In this document: piece after piece, positions 42,338 to 52,902 of the stretch
Position numbering within the stretch: the first letter of the stretch is position 1
How the letters are laid out: every line of letters starts with the position of its first letter
The notes under the pieces: model-generated
Told to the model about the DNA's origin: nothing
The model's input: only the letters and a program-made list of their open reading frames with translations
The model's database searches: none
Translations under genes and position numbers: made by a program
Assembly (NCBI RefSeq): GCF_000768685.1
Contig: NZ_AVPK01000007.1
Location: 62,001 to 126,000 of the forward strand
Direction of reading: 5' to 3'
Source of the DNA: Knoellia subterranea KCTC 19937
GTDB lineage: Bacteria; Actinomycetota; Actinomycetes; Actinomycetales; Dermatophilaceae
DNA: 64,000 bases

Positions 42338-42763
42338 CTAGAGCTCGATCTCGGAGGGCGGCACGTTGAGCAGGGCCGCGACCTGTTCGGCGACGACCTC
42401 GCGCACGATCGCGGCAATCTCACCGACGTCGCGGGCACGGGTCTCGACCGGGCGGCGGTAGACGACGATCCGGTGGCCGGCTTGGCCGCCGACGGGCAGG
42501 AGACGACCGACGGGCGCGGCCTGCTCCTCCCACGGCGCCGGGTCGGTCGGTGGGACGTCCTCGACGGCGAACTCGACGTCTGCGTAGCGGGTTCCGAGAT
42601 AGGTCCTGGCACGCTCTGCGACCTCGATGACGATGTCGTCGAACGCTTCCCGGCGCGACCTCATCGCGGGCACGGCCGGCCAGGCGAGAGGGCCCCGGAC
42701 GCCTCGCCCACGGCGGTCCCGTCGCCGTGGCCGTGCCGTGGAAAGGGGGTCGTTGAACGCCAC
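42338..42763 (-). CDS. Zincin-like metallopeptidase family protein, HExxH absent
   Basis: This 141-residue protein corresponds by position and layout to Rv3259: a very basic N-terminus (RRRDRRGRGVRGPLA) and a compact alpha/beta domain (FDDIVIEVAERARTYLG, HRIVVYRRPVETRA). The zinc-peptidase motif HExxH expected near the C-terminus is replaced by REVVAEQVA, so the protein is unlikely to be a working peptidase. GTG 42763 has a TAGTCT hexamer (complement of 42770-42775) 6 bases upstream. It is convergent with DUF5719 (one base between stops) and divergent from DUF3499. Confidence 0.75.
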   Translation of the reverse strand: MAFNDPLSTARPRRRDRRGRGVRGPLAWPAVPAMRSRREAFDDIVIEVAERARTYLGTRYADVEFAVEDVPPTDPAPWEEQAAPVGRLLPVGGQAGHRIVVYRRPVETRARDVGEIAAIVREVVAEQVAALLNVPPSEIEL

Positions 42764-42769
42764 ATGGGC

Positions 42770-42816
42770 AGACTACGGCGTGCCACGTTCCGGGTGTCGG
42801 ACCCGTGACCTAGAGT
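42770..42816. promoter_or_regulatory. Divergent leaderless promoters (zincin-like and DUF3499 genes)
   Basis: TAGTCT on minus (42770-42775), 6 bases before GTG 42763, and TAGAGT on plus (42811-42816), 7 bases before GTG 42824, face outward within a 60-base gap. Confidence 0.55.
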
Positions 42817-42823
42817 CCATGGG

Positions 42824-43207
42824 GTGAACGCGTCCAGGAAGTGCACGAAGACCGCGTGCTCGCAGCATGCCGTGGCCACCCTGACCTACGCGTACGCCGA
42901 TCGAGCCGTCGTCCTGGGGCCTCTCGCCACCTATGCCGAGCCGCACTCCTATGACCTGTGCGCCGACCACGCGACGCGGCTCACGGTGCCGCAGGGCTGG
43001 GAGGTCGTGCGCCTCGAGTCCGACGGCTACCAGCCCGCTCCGGAGCACGACGACCTGCTGGCCGTCGTCGAGGCCGTGCGTGAGCGCCCGACACCGCCGG
43101 CTCCGCCGACCGTCGCGAGCGCGGCCGTCAGCGCCATGCCGGCACCGGTCCCCGGTGAGCACCGCCGCGGACACCTGCGGATGCTGCCCGGCAACACCGA
43201 CTCCTGA
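42824..43207 (+). CDS. DUF3499 family protein
   Basis: This 127-residue actinobacterial protein has the family start RKCTKTACSQHAVATLTYAYADR and a second cysteine/histidine block YDLCADHATRL, consistent with a small zinc-binding fold, followed by a disordered Pro/Ala tail. It is equivalent to Rv3258c and lies between the Rv3259-like gene and manB as in mycobacteria, except that a UvrA-like gene interrupts. GTG 42824 is leaderless by position. Function is unknown. Confidence 0.9.
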   Translation: MNASRKCTKTACSQHAVATLTYAYADRAVVLGPLATYAEPHSYDLCADHATRLTVPQGWEVVRLESDGYQPAPEHDDLLAVVEAVRERPTPPAPPTVASAAVSAMPAPVPGEHRRGHLRMLPGNTDS

Positions 43208-43249
43208 CCGACGCCCGAGACGTCGCGTCCGGAGGCTCGCGCAGATGAT

Positions 43250-43291
43250 GTGAGTGCCAAAGGCGTCGCAACTGACGCCTCTGGCACTCAC
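43250..43291. terminator. 18-bp hairpin between convergent DUF3499 and UvrA-like genes
   Basis: GTGAGTGCCAAAGGCGTC (43250-43267) pairs with GACGCCTCTGGCACTCAC (43274-43291) with one mismatch around a 6-base loop. It lies 43 bases after the DUF3499 stop and 60 bases after the UvrA-like stop, so it can end both transcripts. Confidence 0.8.
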
Positions 43292-43351
43292 CCGCTCCTG
43301 CGGCCCACCTGCCGTCGTCCGCCTGCCGTCGTCCGCCCGCCGTCCACCCGG

Positions 43352-45730
<2,379 letters not shown>

Positions 45731-45737
45731 GGACGCA

Positions 45738-45779
45738 AACCTAGTGGTCACCACCCACAGCAACACCCACTAGTAGGGT
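45738..45779. promoter_or_regulatory. Divergent leaderless promoters (UvrA-like gene and manB)
   Basis: TAGGTT on minus (45738-45743) and TAGGGT on plus (45774-45779) each lie 7 bases before the start codon they serve (ATG 45730, GTG 45787). Confidence 0.55.
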
Positions 45780-45786
45780 CGCGGTC

Positions 45787-47232
45787 GTGCCTCCCCACGT
45801 GCTGACCGATTTCGTCAAGGCCTACGACGTGCGAGGGCTCGTCCCCGAGCAGCTCGATGTCGATGTCGCGTGGGCTCTCGGCGCGGCCTTCACCGAGGTC
45901 GTCATCAGCCGCGAGCAGGGGACCGGCTGCGTCATCGGACACGACATGCGGGCCTCGTCGCCCGAGCTCTCCCGCGCCTTCGGGCAGGGCGTCGCAAGCC
46001 GCGGCATCGACGTCACCCACATCGGACTCGCGAGCACCGACGCTCTCTATTTCGCGAGCGGCCACCTCGGCCTCGCCGGCGCGATGTTCACGGCGAGCCA
46101 CAACCCGGCGGCCTACAACGGCATCAAGCTGTGTCGTCCCGGCGCGCGTCCCGTCGGGCAGGACTCCGGCCTCGCCGAGGTGCGCGACCTCGCCCAGGAA
46201 CTGCTCGACGGCACCGGCGAGCAGCGTCAGGTGGAGCCCGGCACGACGACCGACAAGGACGTCCTCGCCGACTACGCCGCCTTCCTGCGTGGCCTCGTCG
46301 ACCTCTCCGGTGGTCGCCCCCTCAAGGTCGTCGTCGACGCCGGCAACGGGATGGGCGGCTTCACCGTCCCGGCCGTCCTCGGCACCGAGGCCGGCCTTCC
46401 CGCACTCCCGCTCGAGATCGTCCCGCTCTACTTCGAGCTCGACGGCACCTTCCCGAACCACGAGGCGAACCCGCTCGAACCCGAGAACCTGCGCGACCTC
46501 CAGGCCGCGGTCGTCGAGCACCAGGCCGACATCGGTCTCGCCTTCGACGGTGACGCCGACCGCTGTTTTGTCGTCGACGAGCGCGGCGAACCGGTGAGCC
46601 CGAGCGCCATCACGTCCCTCATCGCGACCCGCGAGATCGCCCGTGAGGTGGCCGCCGGCACCCCGGCCGAGGACGTCGCCATCGTCCACAACGTCATCAC
46701 CTCCGCGCAGGTCCCTGAGGTCATCGCGGCACTCGGCGCCAAAGCTGTCCGCACCCGCGTCGGCCACTCCTTCATCAAGGGCGAGATGGCCCGCGCCAAC
46801 GCCGTCTTCGGCGGCGAGCACAGCGCCCACTACTACTTCCGCGACTTCTGGTTCGCCGACACCGGCATGCTCGCCGCGATGCACACCCTCGCCGCCCTCG
46901 GCGAGCAGAGCGAACCGCTGTCGAAAACCATGACGGCATACTCTGCTTATTCAGCGTCCGGCGAGATCAACTCGACCGTCGACGACGCCGCGGCGGCGAC
47001 CGCACAGGTCCGCGCATGGGCGCAGGACAAGGACGTCGAGGTCGACGAGCTCGACGGCCTCACCCTGACCCACCGGGGCAGCGACGGCGACCCGATGTGG
47101 TGGCTCAACCTGCGCGCCTCCAATACCGAACCCCTGCTCCGGCTCAACGTCGAGGCAGCCGATGAGGACACGATGGCCGCGATACGGGACGATGTTCTCA
47201 GCGTCGTACGTGGCACAGCGAGAGGAAACTGA
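45787..47232 (+). CDS. manB: Phosphomannomutase/phosphoglucomutase
   Basis: This 481-residue alpha-D-phosphohexomutase has the phosphoserine loop TASHNPAAYNG, the magnesium loop AFDGDADRC, the sugar-binding GGEHSAHYYFRDFW and the phosphate-binding RASNTEPLLRLN. It interconverts mannose-6-phosphate and mannose-1-phosphate, feeding GDP-mannose for lipoglycans and wall mannans. It is equivalent to mycobacterial Rv3257c. GTG 45787 is leaderless by position (TAGGGT 7 bases before). One base separates it from the Trm112-like gene. Confidence 0.93.
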   Translation: MPPHVLTDFVKAYDVRGLVPEQLDVDVAWALGAAFTEVVISREQGTGCVIGHDMRASSPELSRAFGQGVASRGIDVTHIGLASTDALYFASGHLGLAGAMFTASHNPAAYNGIKLCRPGARPVGQDSGLAEVRDLAQELLDGTGEQRQVEPGTTTDKDVLADYAAFLRGLVDLSGGRPLKVVVDAGNGMGGFTVPAVLGTEAGLPALPLEIVPLYFELDGTFPNHEANPLEPENLRDLQAAVVEHQADIGLAFDGDADRCFVVDERGEPVSPSAITSLIATREIAREVAAGTPAEDVAIVHNVITSAQVPEVIAALGAKAVRTRVGHSFIKGEMARANAVFGGEHSAHYYFRDFWFADTGMLAAMHTLAALGEQSEPLSKTMTAYSAYSASGEINSTVDDAAAATAQVRAWAQDKDVEVDELDGLTLTHRGSDGDPMWWLNLRASNTEPLLRLNVEAADEDTMAAIRDDVLSVVRGTARGN

Positions 47233-47233
47233 C

Positions 47234-47419
47234 ATGGCAACGATGGAGCCCTGGCTGCGCGAGATCCTGCGCTGCCCGAACTGCCGGACCGAGCTGCGCG
47301 ACGAGGACGGCGCCGACGGCCCCGAGCTCGTGTGCACGTCCGACAGCTGCGGACTGATCTATCGGATCGACGATGGCGTGCCGGTCCTGCTCGTCGACGA
47401 GGCTCGCAAGCCGGCCTGA
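47234..47419 (+). CDS. Trm112-like zinc-ribbon protein
   Basis: This 61-residue protein has the Trm112p-like pattern: LREILRCPNCRTELR, later VCTSDSCGLIYRIDDGVPVLL, with four zinc-binding cysteines. In bacteria such proteins are of unknown role; in eukaryotes they activate methyltransferases. Its ATG lies one base after the manB stop and it precedes the SIS-fold gene by 14 bases, so the three genes form one operon. Confidence 0.9.
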   Translation: MATMEPWLREILRCPNCRTELRDEDGADGPELVCTSDSCGLIYRIDDGVPVLLVDEARKPA

Positions 47420-47433
47420 CTGGGTCCACACCC

Positions 47434-48633
47434 GTGCCGCACCTGGACGAGGCCTTCCTCGACTCCGCCGAAGCGCTCGAGTCGCTCGACAGTCGCGGGT
47501 CGCTGCGCGCGCTCGCCACGGCCGGTGCCCAGGTGCGCCGCGCCATCCTCGCGTCCCGCGAGGCCGGCATCGAACGGGTCGCCGGCGGTGACCGGCCGCG
47601 GTCCGTGCTCGTCGCGTCCCTCGGTGGCTCGGCCGTCGTGTGCGATGTCCTCGACGTCCTTGCCGAGCCCGGCTCGCCCGTCCCTCTGACGACGCGCCGC
47701 GAGGCGCCCCTGCCGGGATGGATCGGCCCGCTCGATCTCGTCATCGCCGTGTCCCAATCCGGGCGCGCCGCAGGGCCGCTCGCGCTCGCGGCCGAGGCTG
47801 CGCGGCGGGGCGCGTCCCTCCTCACCGTCGGTACGCCGGACTCGCCGCTCGCTGATGTGTCTGCGCGGGGCCGTGGCGTCCATGTCGACATCGCGGTCGA
47901 CGTGCCCACCTCGCGCGCTGCCCTCTGGTCGATGCTCACGCCGGTACTCCTCGCCGCAGATGGGCTCGGCCTCATCGACTGCTCCGAGGCCGTCCTCGAG
48001 CGTGTCGCCGACCGCCTCGACGAGCGCGCCGAGGAGTGCCGCCCGTCGTCCGAGTCGTTCGTCAACCCCGCGAAGATCCTCGCCCTCGGCGTCGCGGAGA
48101 CCGTGCCGGTGGTCCTCGGCGACGGTGCGCTCACCGGGGTTGCCGCCAGTCGCGCGGCCGCGATGCTGGCCCGCACAGCGCGTATGCCGGCCACTCACGG
48201 CGCGCTTCCCGATGCGGCTTCGCAGGTGGTCGCCTGCTTCGACGGGCCCTTCAGTGGATCGGGAGCCGGTGCCGGCCGGCCCGGTGTAGTGGGTGCTGGG
48301 GAGCGCGACATCTTCGCTGACCCGTTCCTCGACGGTCCGCCGGCACCGCAGCTCGGTCTGCTCATGTTGCGTGACACCCCGGGCGCGACGCTGGATCCGG
48401 TCGTGGCCGAGGGGCGGCGTGACGCGGCACGGCTCGCCGAGGCCGTCACCGAGTCGGCTCGCGATGCGGGCGTGCGGGTGTGGGAGGTCGAGGCGGCCGA
48501 GGGTCACCCGATCGAGCGGCTGGCGTCGCTCATCGCGATGACGGACTACCTCGCGACCTACCTGGCGTTGGCGCTCGGGCTCGATCCGGCCGTGTCGCCG
48601 CACGTGGCGGACCTCCGCGACCGCACCAGCTGA
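47434..48633 (+). CDS. SIS-domain protein, phosphosugar-isomerase-like
   Basis: This 399-residue protein corresponds to Rv3256c and resembles bifunctional phosphoglucose/phosphomannose isomerases: a sugar-isomerase fold with VLVASLGGSAVVCDVL, AVSQSGRAAGPL (phosphosugar-binding) and a second SIS half. Several isomerase catalytic residues are not evident, so a regulatory or phosphosugar-binding role is possible. GTG 47434 fits family length. In mycobacteria manA follows it; here hipA (convergent) follows instead. Confidence 0.82.
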   Translation: MPHLDEAFLDSAEALESLDSRGSLRALATAGAQVRRAILASREAGIERVAGGDRPRSVLVASLGGSAVVCDVLDVLAEPGSPVPLTTRREAPLPGWIGPLDLVIAVSQSGRAAGPLALAAEAARRGASLLTVGTPDSPLADVSARGRGVHVDIAVDVPTSRAALWSMLTPVLLAADGLGLIDCSEAVLERVADRLDERAEECRPSSESFVNPAKILALGVAETVPVVLGDGALTGVAASRAAAMLARTARMPATHGALPDAASQVVACFDGPFSGSGAGAGRPGVVGAGERDIFADPFLDGPPAPQLGLLMLRDTPGATLDPVVAEGRRDAARLAEAVTESARDAGVRVWEVEAAEGHPIERLASLIAMTDYLATYLALALGLDPAVSPHVADLRDRTS

Positions 48634-48765
48634 CCCACGGCCACCCGCACACCGGCCACCCGCCCGACTATCAGCTCAGGGCCCGAAGGCGGCTGGTGAG
48701 CACGCAGCGTTCGGTTTGGTCCGGGAGTTGATAGTTCGCCGGTAGGCCAGCGGATCGTTGACAAT

Positions 48766-50040
48766 TCAGGACTCGTGGTCCGGCAGCCACCCGCTGGTGA
48801 ACCGCGACCGAGTGGCAGCAGGGTTGAGGATCTGGCGGCCCCAGAGGAACTCCCGGTCGGCCGCGGTGAGACGAGCCTGTTCGGCCGCCTCGCCCCAGTG
48901 GTCGTGCACCGCAGCGACGATGCGCTCGACCCGGGCAGCGCCATCGCGGACGCCGAACTCGTGGGCGACCTCGACCAGTGCAGGAAGGGAGGACTCACGA
49001 CGGAGGTCGAGCCCGAAGCTCATGGCCTGGTTCGCAGCCTCGCCGACGCGAGGTTGTGGGGCGATGTCGTAGGCGGGCGTCAGGGTGAGCGCTCGGCCGT
49101 CCCAGAATGCCGCGTGGTTGCGAGCATGGTCGTCGGTGTTGCCGAGCGCGATGTTCACGGCGATGCGGTCGAACAGCGCTTCGCCCACTCGGGGGTCAGA
49201 ACCTGCACGCCGTAGCACCGCCAACAGATCGGGATATGTGGCGTGCCGACCGACACGCTCATCGAGGCCGAGCATGGTCAAGCCCGACACGCAGTGGAGG
49301 CGGCCGCCCCCAGGAAGCCGGTCGAAACGGCGAACCATGAGGACATCGCGCCCCACGGCCCGGACGACGTGACTCTCCGCCACCTCGACGCCCGCCTTGC
49401 CGGCGAGGAACATGGCCGCGGCCTCGGCACCGACGACATTCATGGTGTCGGTGGATGTCGAGAGCTTCCCAATCCATTGGTCGTCACCGTCGTGGACGAG
49501 CACCTTGGGGCGGGCGCCGCCGATACTGGTGCCGTGGCCGAGCGCGTCGGCGAGTGCTGGTGGCAACGGTTCGCCCGCGATAACGCGGTCGGTCGCGTAG
49601 ATGAGCTCAGCCATCGACGAGGGCTCGTCGCGAGGCACGAACTCCGTGGCCGAGGCCTGGAAGTCGTTGGCGCCGAACCGGTTCGAACCCGAGCGCAGCA
49701 GGACGCTGAGTTCGTCATTATCGTTGAACGACGGGTCGGTGCGATGCCGGTGGTGGAGCACCCGTCGGCCCCACGCGTCGGGAGCGCCGTCCCGTAGGCA
49801 CGACGCGACATCCATGCCGTCCGGCGGAACCTGAGCGCCCCGACGGAGGGGCAGTTCGGGGCCGTAGAGGGAGATGGCGTCAGGGCGGTCGAGGTAGCTG
49901 CGCCCGTAGAGGAAGTCGAGCCGTCCACGCTCGCGGACAAGGCGACCTGCGACGACTGGCTCGGCCGTGCCGGGCAGCCAAGTCCATACGAAGGCCTCGG
50001 TGGGTCGGGTATTCGGGCGGCTGGGCTCAGAAGGCGTCAT
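48766..50040 (-). CDS. hipA: HipA-type serine/threonine kinase toxin
   Basis: This 424-residue kinase has the HipA architecture: an N-terminal subdomain (FLYGRSYLDRPDAISLYG), the glycine loop GTSIGGARPKVLV, WIGKLST with the ATP-binding lysine, and the catalytic NIALGNTDDHARNHAAFWDG followed by the metal-binding LTPAYDIAPQ. HipA kinases phosphorylate glutamyl-tRNA synthetase or a similar target to induce dormancy. ATG 50040 is chosen because GGGAG lies 6 bases upstream; ATG 50046 is also possible. It overlaps the end of hipB by 14 bases. Base composition and position suggest an inserted module. Confidence 0.92.
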   Translation of the reverse strand: MTPSEPSRPNTRPTEAFVWTWLPGTAEPVVAGRLVRERGRLDFLYGRSYLDRPDAISLYGPELPLRRGAQVPPDGMDVASCLRDGAPDAWGRRVLHHRHRTDPSFNDNDELSVLLRSGSNRFGANDFQASATEFVPRDEPSSMAELIYATDRVIAGEPLPPALADALGHGTSIGGARPKVLVHDGDDQWIGKLSTSTDTMNVVGAEAAAMFLAGKAGVEVAESHVVRAVGRDVLMVRRFDRLPGGGRLHCVSGLTMLGLDERVGRHATYPDLLAVLRRAGSDPRVGEALFDRIAVNIALGNTDDHARNHAAFWDGRALTLTPAYDIAPQPRVGEAANQAMSFGLDLRRESSLPALVEVAHEFGVRDGAARVERIVAAVHDHWGEAAEQARLTAADREFLWGRQILNPAATRSRFTSGWLPDHES

Positions 50041-50362
50041 CGTCATCTCCCATGCTGCGGTCGACTCGAGAAGGGAGGAGGGACAGGACCTGCTCGGTGG
50101 TTCGCAATGCGCGGGTGCGCTCGCGGGTCGCGACATTGAAGAGGGGGACCCCCACGAGCAGGGCGGCGCTGAAAGCAGTGCCGATGGCGACCGTGGGTGC
50201 TCCGGATTCCACGGCCAGGATCGTTCGTGCACTCACGCCCACCCGTTGGGCCAGATTGTCGACAGTCCAACCCTTGTCGTGTCGGGCGATGCGGATCTGG
50301 GCACCGAGGAGCGCGAGGGCATCGCGCGTTTCCGCGTCGATAGGGATTGAGTGCTTGGCCAT
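50027..50362 (-). CDS. hipB: HipB-type antitoxin (XRE family)
   Basis: This 111-residue DNA-binding protein has an XRE helix-turn-helix (GWTVDNLAQRVGVSARTILAVESG), and ends in an acidic MGDDDDAF tail that could contact the toxin. HipB neutralises HipA and represses the operon. ATG 50362 is preceded by a CAGGAG site. The inverted repeat upstream (50374-50412) is the likely operator. Confidence 0.9.
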   Translation of the reverse strand: MAKHSIPIDAETRDALALLGAQIRIARHDKGWTVDNLAQRVGVSARTILAVESGAPTVAIGTAFSAALLVGVPLFNVATRERTRALRTTEQVLSLLPSRVDRSMGDDDDAF

Positions 50363-50373
50363 GACGCTCCTGC

Positions 50374-50412
50374 GTTAAAGTGCACCTAGCCTACCACTAG
50401 ATGCATTTTAAC
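50374..50412. promoter_or_regulatory. hipBA operator
   Basis: GTTAAAGTGCA (50374-50384) and TGCATTTTAAC (50402-50412) form an 11-bp inverted repeat with one mismatch and a 17-base spacer. The AT-rich arms stand out from the GC-rich surroundings. On the minus strand TAGGCT lies in the spacer and could be the -10 element, so repressor binding would cover the promoter. Confidence 0.7.
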
Positions 50413-50451
50413 ACACCATCCACGCCGCTCTGGAGCGATGGGGCAGCCCAC

Positions 50452-50493
50452 GGTCCTGGCAAAGGCGTGACAGGTGACGCCTTTGCAAGGACC
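50452..50493. terminator. 17-bp hairpin downstream of the YbaK-like gene
   Basis: GGTCCTGGCAAAGGCGT (50452-50468) pairs with ACGCCTTTGCAAGGACC (50477-50493) with one mismatch and an 8-base loop. It lies 23 bases past the YbaK-like stop on the minus strand and upstream of the hip promoter, so it isolates hipBA. The central AAGGCGT is shared with the hairpin at 43250. Confidence 0.75.
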
Positions 50494-50516
50494 GAGGTAG
50501 TGAGCGCGTCAGTCGG

Positions 50517-51065
50517 TCAGTGCTGGGCGAGGTCGACGATCTCGGCGGTGGGCAGCTCGGCCAGGGCCGCGCCATCGACGAGAACCTTGCTTGCCCGAAC
50601 ACCCGACCCGATGACGACCGGCCCGGCCGCAGCCACCGCAGCGTCGACGAGCACCGGCCAGTCGGCGGGGAGCCCGATCGGCGTGATCCCGCCGTACTCC
50701 ATCCCCGTCAGCGACACTGCCTCGTCCATCGGCGCGAACGAGATCTTGCGGACGCCGAGGTGACGCCGCACGACGCCGTTGATGTCGGCGCGGTCGGTCG
50801 CGAGGATCATGACGGCGGCGTAGGTCACCTCACCCCCGCGCTTCCCGGCGACGATGACGCAGTTGGCACTCGCCTCCAGAGCGACGTCGTATGCCGCACA
50901 GAACGCTTCCGTGTCGGCGAGCGTTGCGTCAATGGTCGCCACCTCCGCTGCCGCGACGCCCGAGGACACCGCACCATCGGCGAGCGCACCGGCGACAACA
51001 CCGGCCATGAGCTCCGGGTGCTCAGCGGCAGGCGACCAGGACAGCGATCCGCGGGCGGACGGCAT
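50517..51065 (-). CDS. YbaK/EbsC family aminoacyl-tRNA deacylase
   Basis: This 182-residue protein has the YbaK/ProX fold: the catalytic lysine region GVRKISFAPMDEAV, and the C-terminal GGITPIGLPADWPVLVD. Family members hydrolyse mischarged aminoacyl-tRNAs such as Cys-tRNA(Pro). ATG 51065 lies within the 13-base word at 51055, so the protein begins MPSARG; a later start (MAGVVAGAL) is possible. It follows the DUF808 gene by 8 bases on the same strand. Confidence 0.87.
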   Translation of the reverse strand: MPSARGSLSWSPAAEHPELMAGVVAGALADGAVSSGVAAAEVATIDATLADTEAFCAAYDVALEASANCVIVAGKRGGEVTYAAVMILATDRADINGVVRRHLGVRKISFAPMDEAVSLTGMEYGGITPIGLPADWPVLVDAAVAAAGPVVIGSGVRASKVLVDGAALAELPTAEIVDLAQH

Positions 51066-51067
51066 AC
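51055..51067 (-). repeat. 13-base iterated word, copy 10
   Basis: Exact reverse-complement copy spanning the start codon of the YbaK-like gene; the coding strand reads Met-Pro-Ser-Ala. Confidence 0.9.
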
Positions 51068-51073
51068 CCGACC

Positions 51074-52102
51074 TCAGTGCGTCTCGTCAGCGGCAGGCGA
51101 GTCGGCAGCGGGAGCCGCGTGCTCGTCTGCGTTCCCTTCGCTGTGGCCGCCCTTGCGGGGGATGACGTGGAGGATCGCGACGACGATGGCACCGACGATG
51201 AGGCCGAGGATGGCCGAGCCGATGGTGTTCGTGATCCAGCCGAGGACGCCGCCGAGCGCGCCGGTGGCCCCGTGGACCCACTCTTCCGCGTGGTGCACCC
51301 ACTCGTAGGGGTGGGCGAGGATCGACCAGCCGTACTCGTGCGCGAGGTCGTCGAGTCCGACCAACAGGATGTGGCCGCCGACCCAGAGCATGGCGGCGAT
51401 ACCGACCGTGGAGAGGGTCGTGAGGAGCTTGGGCATCGCGGCGACGAGGCCGCGGCCGAGGGCCTTGCCGCCGTCGGTGCGGCCGTTCTCGGCGAGGTGG
51501 AGGCCGACGTCGTCCATCTTGACGATGAGCGCCACGACGCCATAGACGAGGATCGTGATGAGGAAGGCGACGACGATGAGGATCGCCGCGCGCGAGAGGA
51601 ACGGCTCGTCGGCGACCTCGTTGAGCGAGATGACCATGATCTCGGCCGACAGGATGAAGTCGGTGCGGATCGCGGCGCCGGTGATGGCGCTCTCGTCGGC
51701 GACCTTGCCGGCCTCATGCGCCTCGCCGGCTTCGCCCTCTTCGTGGCCCGAGATCTTCTCCCAGATCTTCTCGGCACCCTCGAAGCAGAGATAGGTGCCA
51801 CCGAGCATGAGCAGCGGCGTCAGCGCCTGGGGAAGGAACTGCGACAGCAGCAGCGCGGCCGGCAGGATGAAGAGGAGCTTGTTGCGCAGCGACCCGATGG
51901 CGATCTTCTTGATGATCGGCAGTTCGCGCGCGGGGGAGAGGCCCTCGACGTAGCGCGGCGTCACGGCCGTGTCGTCGACGATGACGCCGGTCGCCTTGAC
52001 AGAGGCGCGCCCAGCAGCGGCAGCCACGTCATCAACCGAGGCCGCGGCGGCCTTGGCGAGCACGGCGATGTCGTCGAGAAGGGCGAAGAGTCCGCCAGCC
52101 AT
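51074..52102 (-). CDS. DUF808 family membrane protein
   Basis: This 342-residue protein has the DUF808 start MAGGLFALLDDIAVLAKAAAASVDD, a long cytoplasmic segment, and about 7 hydrophobic helices beginning LLFILPAALLLSQFLP. Family members are often annotated as inner membrane proteins YedI; function is unknown. The histidine- and glutamate-rich loop HEEGEAGEAHEAG and a charged C-terminus are visible. It heads a pair with the YbaK-like gene. Confidence 0.88.
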   Translation of the reverse strand: MAGGLFALLDDIAVLAKAAAASVDDVAAAAGRASVKATGVIVDDTAVTPRYVEGLSPARELPIIKKIAIGSLRNKLLFILPAALLLSQFLPQALTPLLMLGGTYLCFEGAEKIWEKISGHEEGEAGEAHEAGKVADESAITGAAIRTDFILSAEIMVISLNEVADEPFLSRAAILIVVAFLITILVYGVVALIVKMDDVGLHLAENGRTDGGKALGRGLVAAMPKLLTTLSTVGIAAMLWVGGHILLVGLDDLAHEYGWSILAHPYEWVHHAEEWVHGATGALGGVLGWITNTIGSAILGLIVGAIVVAILHVIPRKGGHSEGNADEHAAPAADSPAADETH

Positions 52103-52211
52103 CAGGCCACCTTTGGGTCGAGGTTGGGAGTCGATCAGTTCATGAGTCGAAGCGGTGCAGCGTCGAGGACGTCAGCACGTGCTCGGCACGCGCTCAGACT
52201 ACAGACGACGA

Positions 52212-52243
52212 ACCGCGCGACCCTGTCTCGAGGGTCGCGCGGT
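52212..52243 (-). terminator. Perfect 13-bp hairpin downstream of the CsbD-like gene
   Basis: ACCGCGCGACCCT (52212-52224) and AGGGTCGCGCGGT (52231-52243) are perfect complements around GTCTCG. The hairpin lies 20 bases beyond the CsbD-like stop on the minus strand. Confidence 0.8.
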
Positions 52244-52262
52244 CCGGTGTCGGGCTGAGTGA

Positions 52263-52799
52263 TTACTTCCCGAAGGCGCCCTTGATCTTGTCGCCGAGAC
52301 CCTTGACGGCGTCGCCGACCTTGTCCTCGGCGGCGTTGAGTGCGTCGTCGGCCTTGCGCAGGCCTTCGCCCGCGGCACCGAGGCCGGGGTCGCCGGTGTC
52401 GTCGACGTCGAGCCTGTCGCTCACCGAGTCGCGGGCGGAGTCGACCTTGTCGCCGACGCTGTCCTTGGTCTCCTCGACCTTGTCGCCGAACGAGTCGTCG
52501 CTGCTGGCGGAGTCGCGGACGTTGTCGACCTTGTCGCCGACGGTGTCCTTGACCTGGTCGAACTGGTCGCCGGCCTCGTCGCGGGCCGCATCGACCTTGT
52601 CGCCGAAGCTGCCCTCGGTGTCGTCGAAGCGGTCACGGACCTCGTCGACGCCCTGACGGGCTTCGGCGGTGGTGTCCTGGATGGCGCCTTCGGCCTGGAG
52701 GGAGTCGTCGCCCGTGGCCTTGCCCCACTGCTCCTTGGCCTTGCCGGCCACCTGGTCGGCGGCGTTCTCGGCGCTGTTCTTGATGTCGTCAAACCCCAT
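52263..52799 (-). CDS. CsbD-like stress protein with repeated GDKVD segments
   Basis: This 178-residue hydrophilic protein begins with a CsbD domain (MGFDDIKNSAENAADQVAGK, then AKEQWGKATGDDSLQAEG). It then has many copies of an 11-residue amphipathic unit of the GDKVDxxRDSx type, ending in an alanine-rich segment. CsbD is a general-stress protein; the 11-mer repeats resemble LEA-type desiccation proteins that fold into helices on drying. ATG 52799 has AGGAGA upstream. Confidence 0.85.
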   Translation of the reverse strand: MGFDDIKNSAENAADQVAGKAKEQWGKATGDDSLQAEGAIQDTTAEARQGVDEVRDRFDDTEGSFGDKVDAARDEAGDQFDQVKDTVGDKVDNVRDSASSDDSFGDKVEETKDSVGDKVDSARDSVSDRLDVDDTGDPGLGAAGEGLRKADDALNAAEDKVGDAVKGLGDKIKGAFGK

Positions 52800-52902
52800 G
52801 GTCTTCTCCTGACGATCACTCGGGGATGTTTCCGGTGGACGTTCTCCACGCAACCACGAGTCGCGCCGTGACGGGGTTTAGCGCCTCGACGTCTTGGAAT
52901 GT

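Noticed and set aside
48668-48734. Inverted repeat CTATCAGCTC / GAGTTGATAG beyond the SIS gene
   Set aside because: The arms match at 9 of 10 positions but are 47 bases apart, with no supporting stem extension; too weak to call a terminator.
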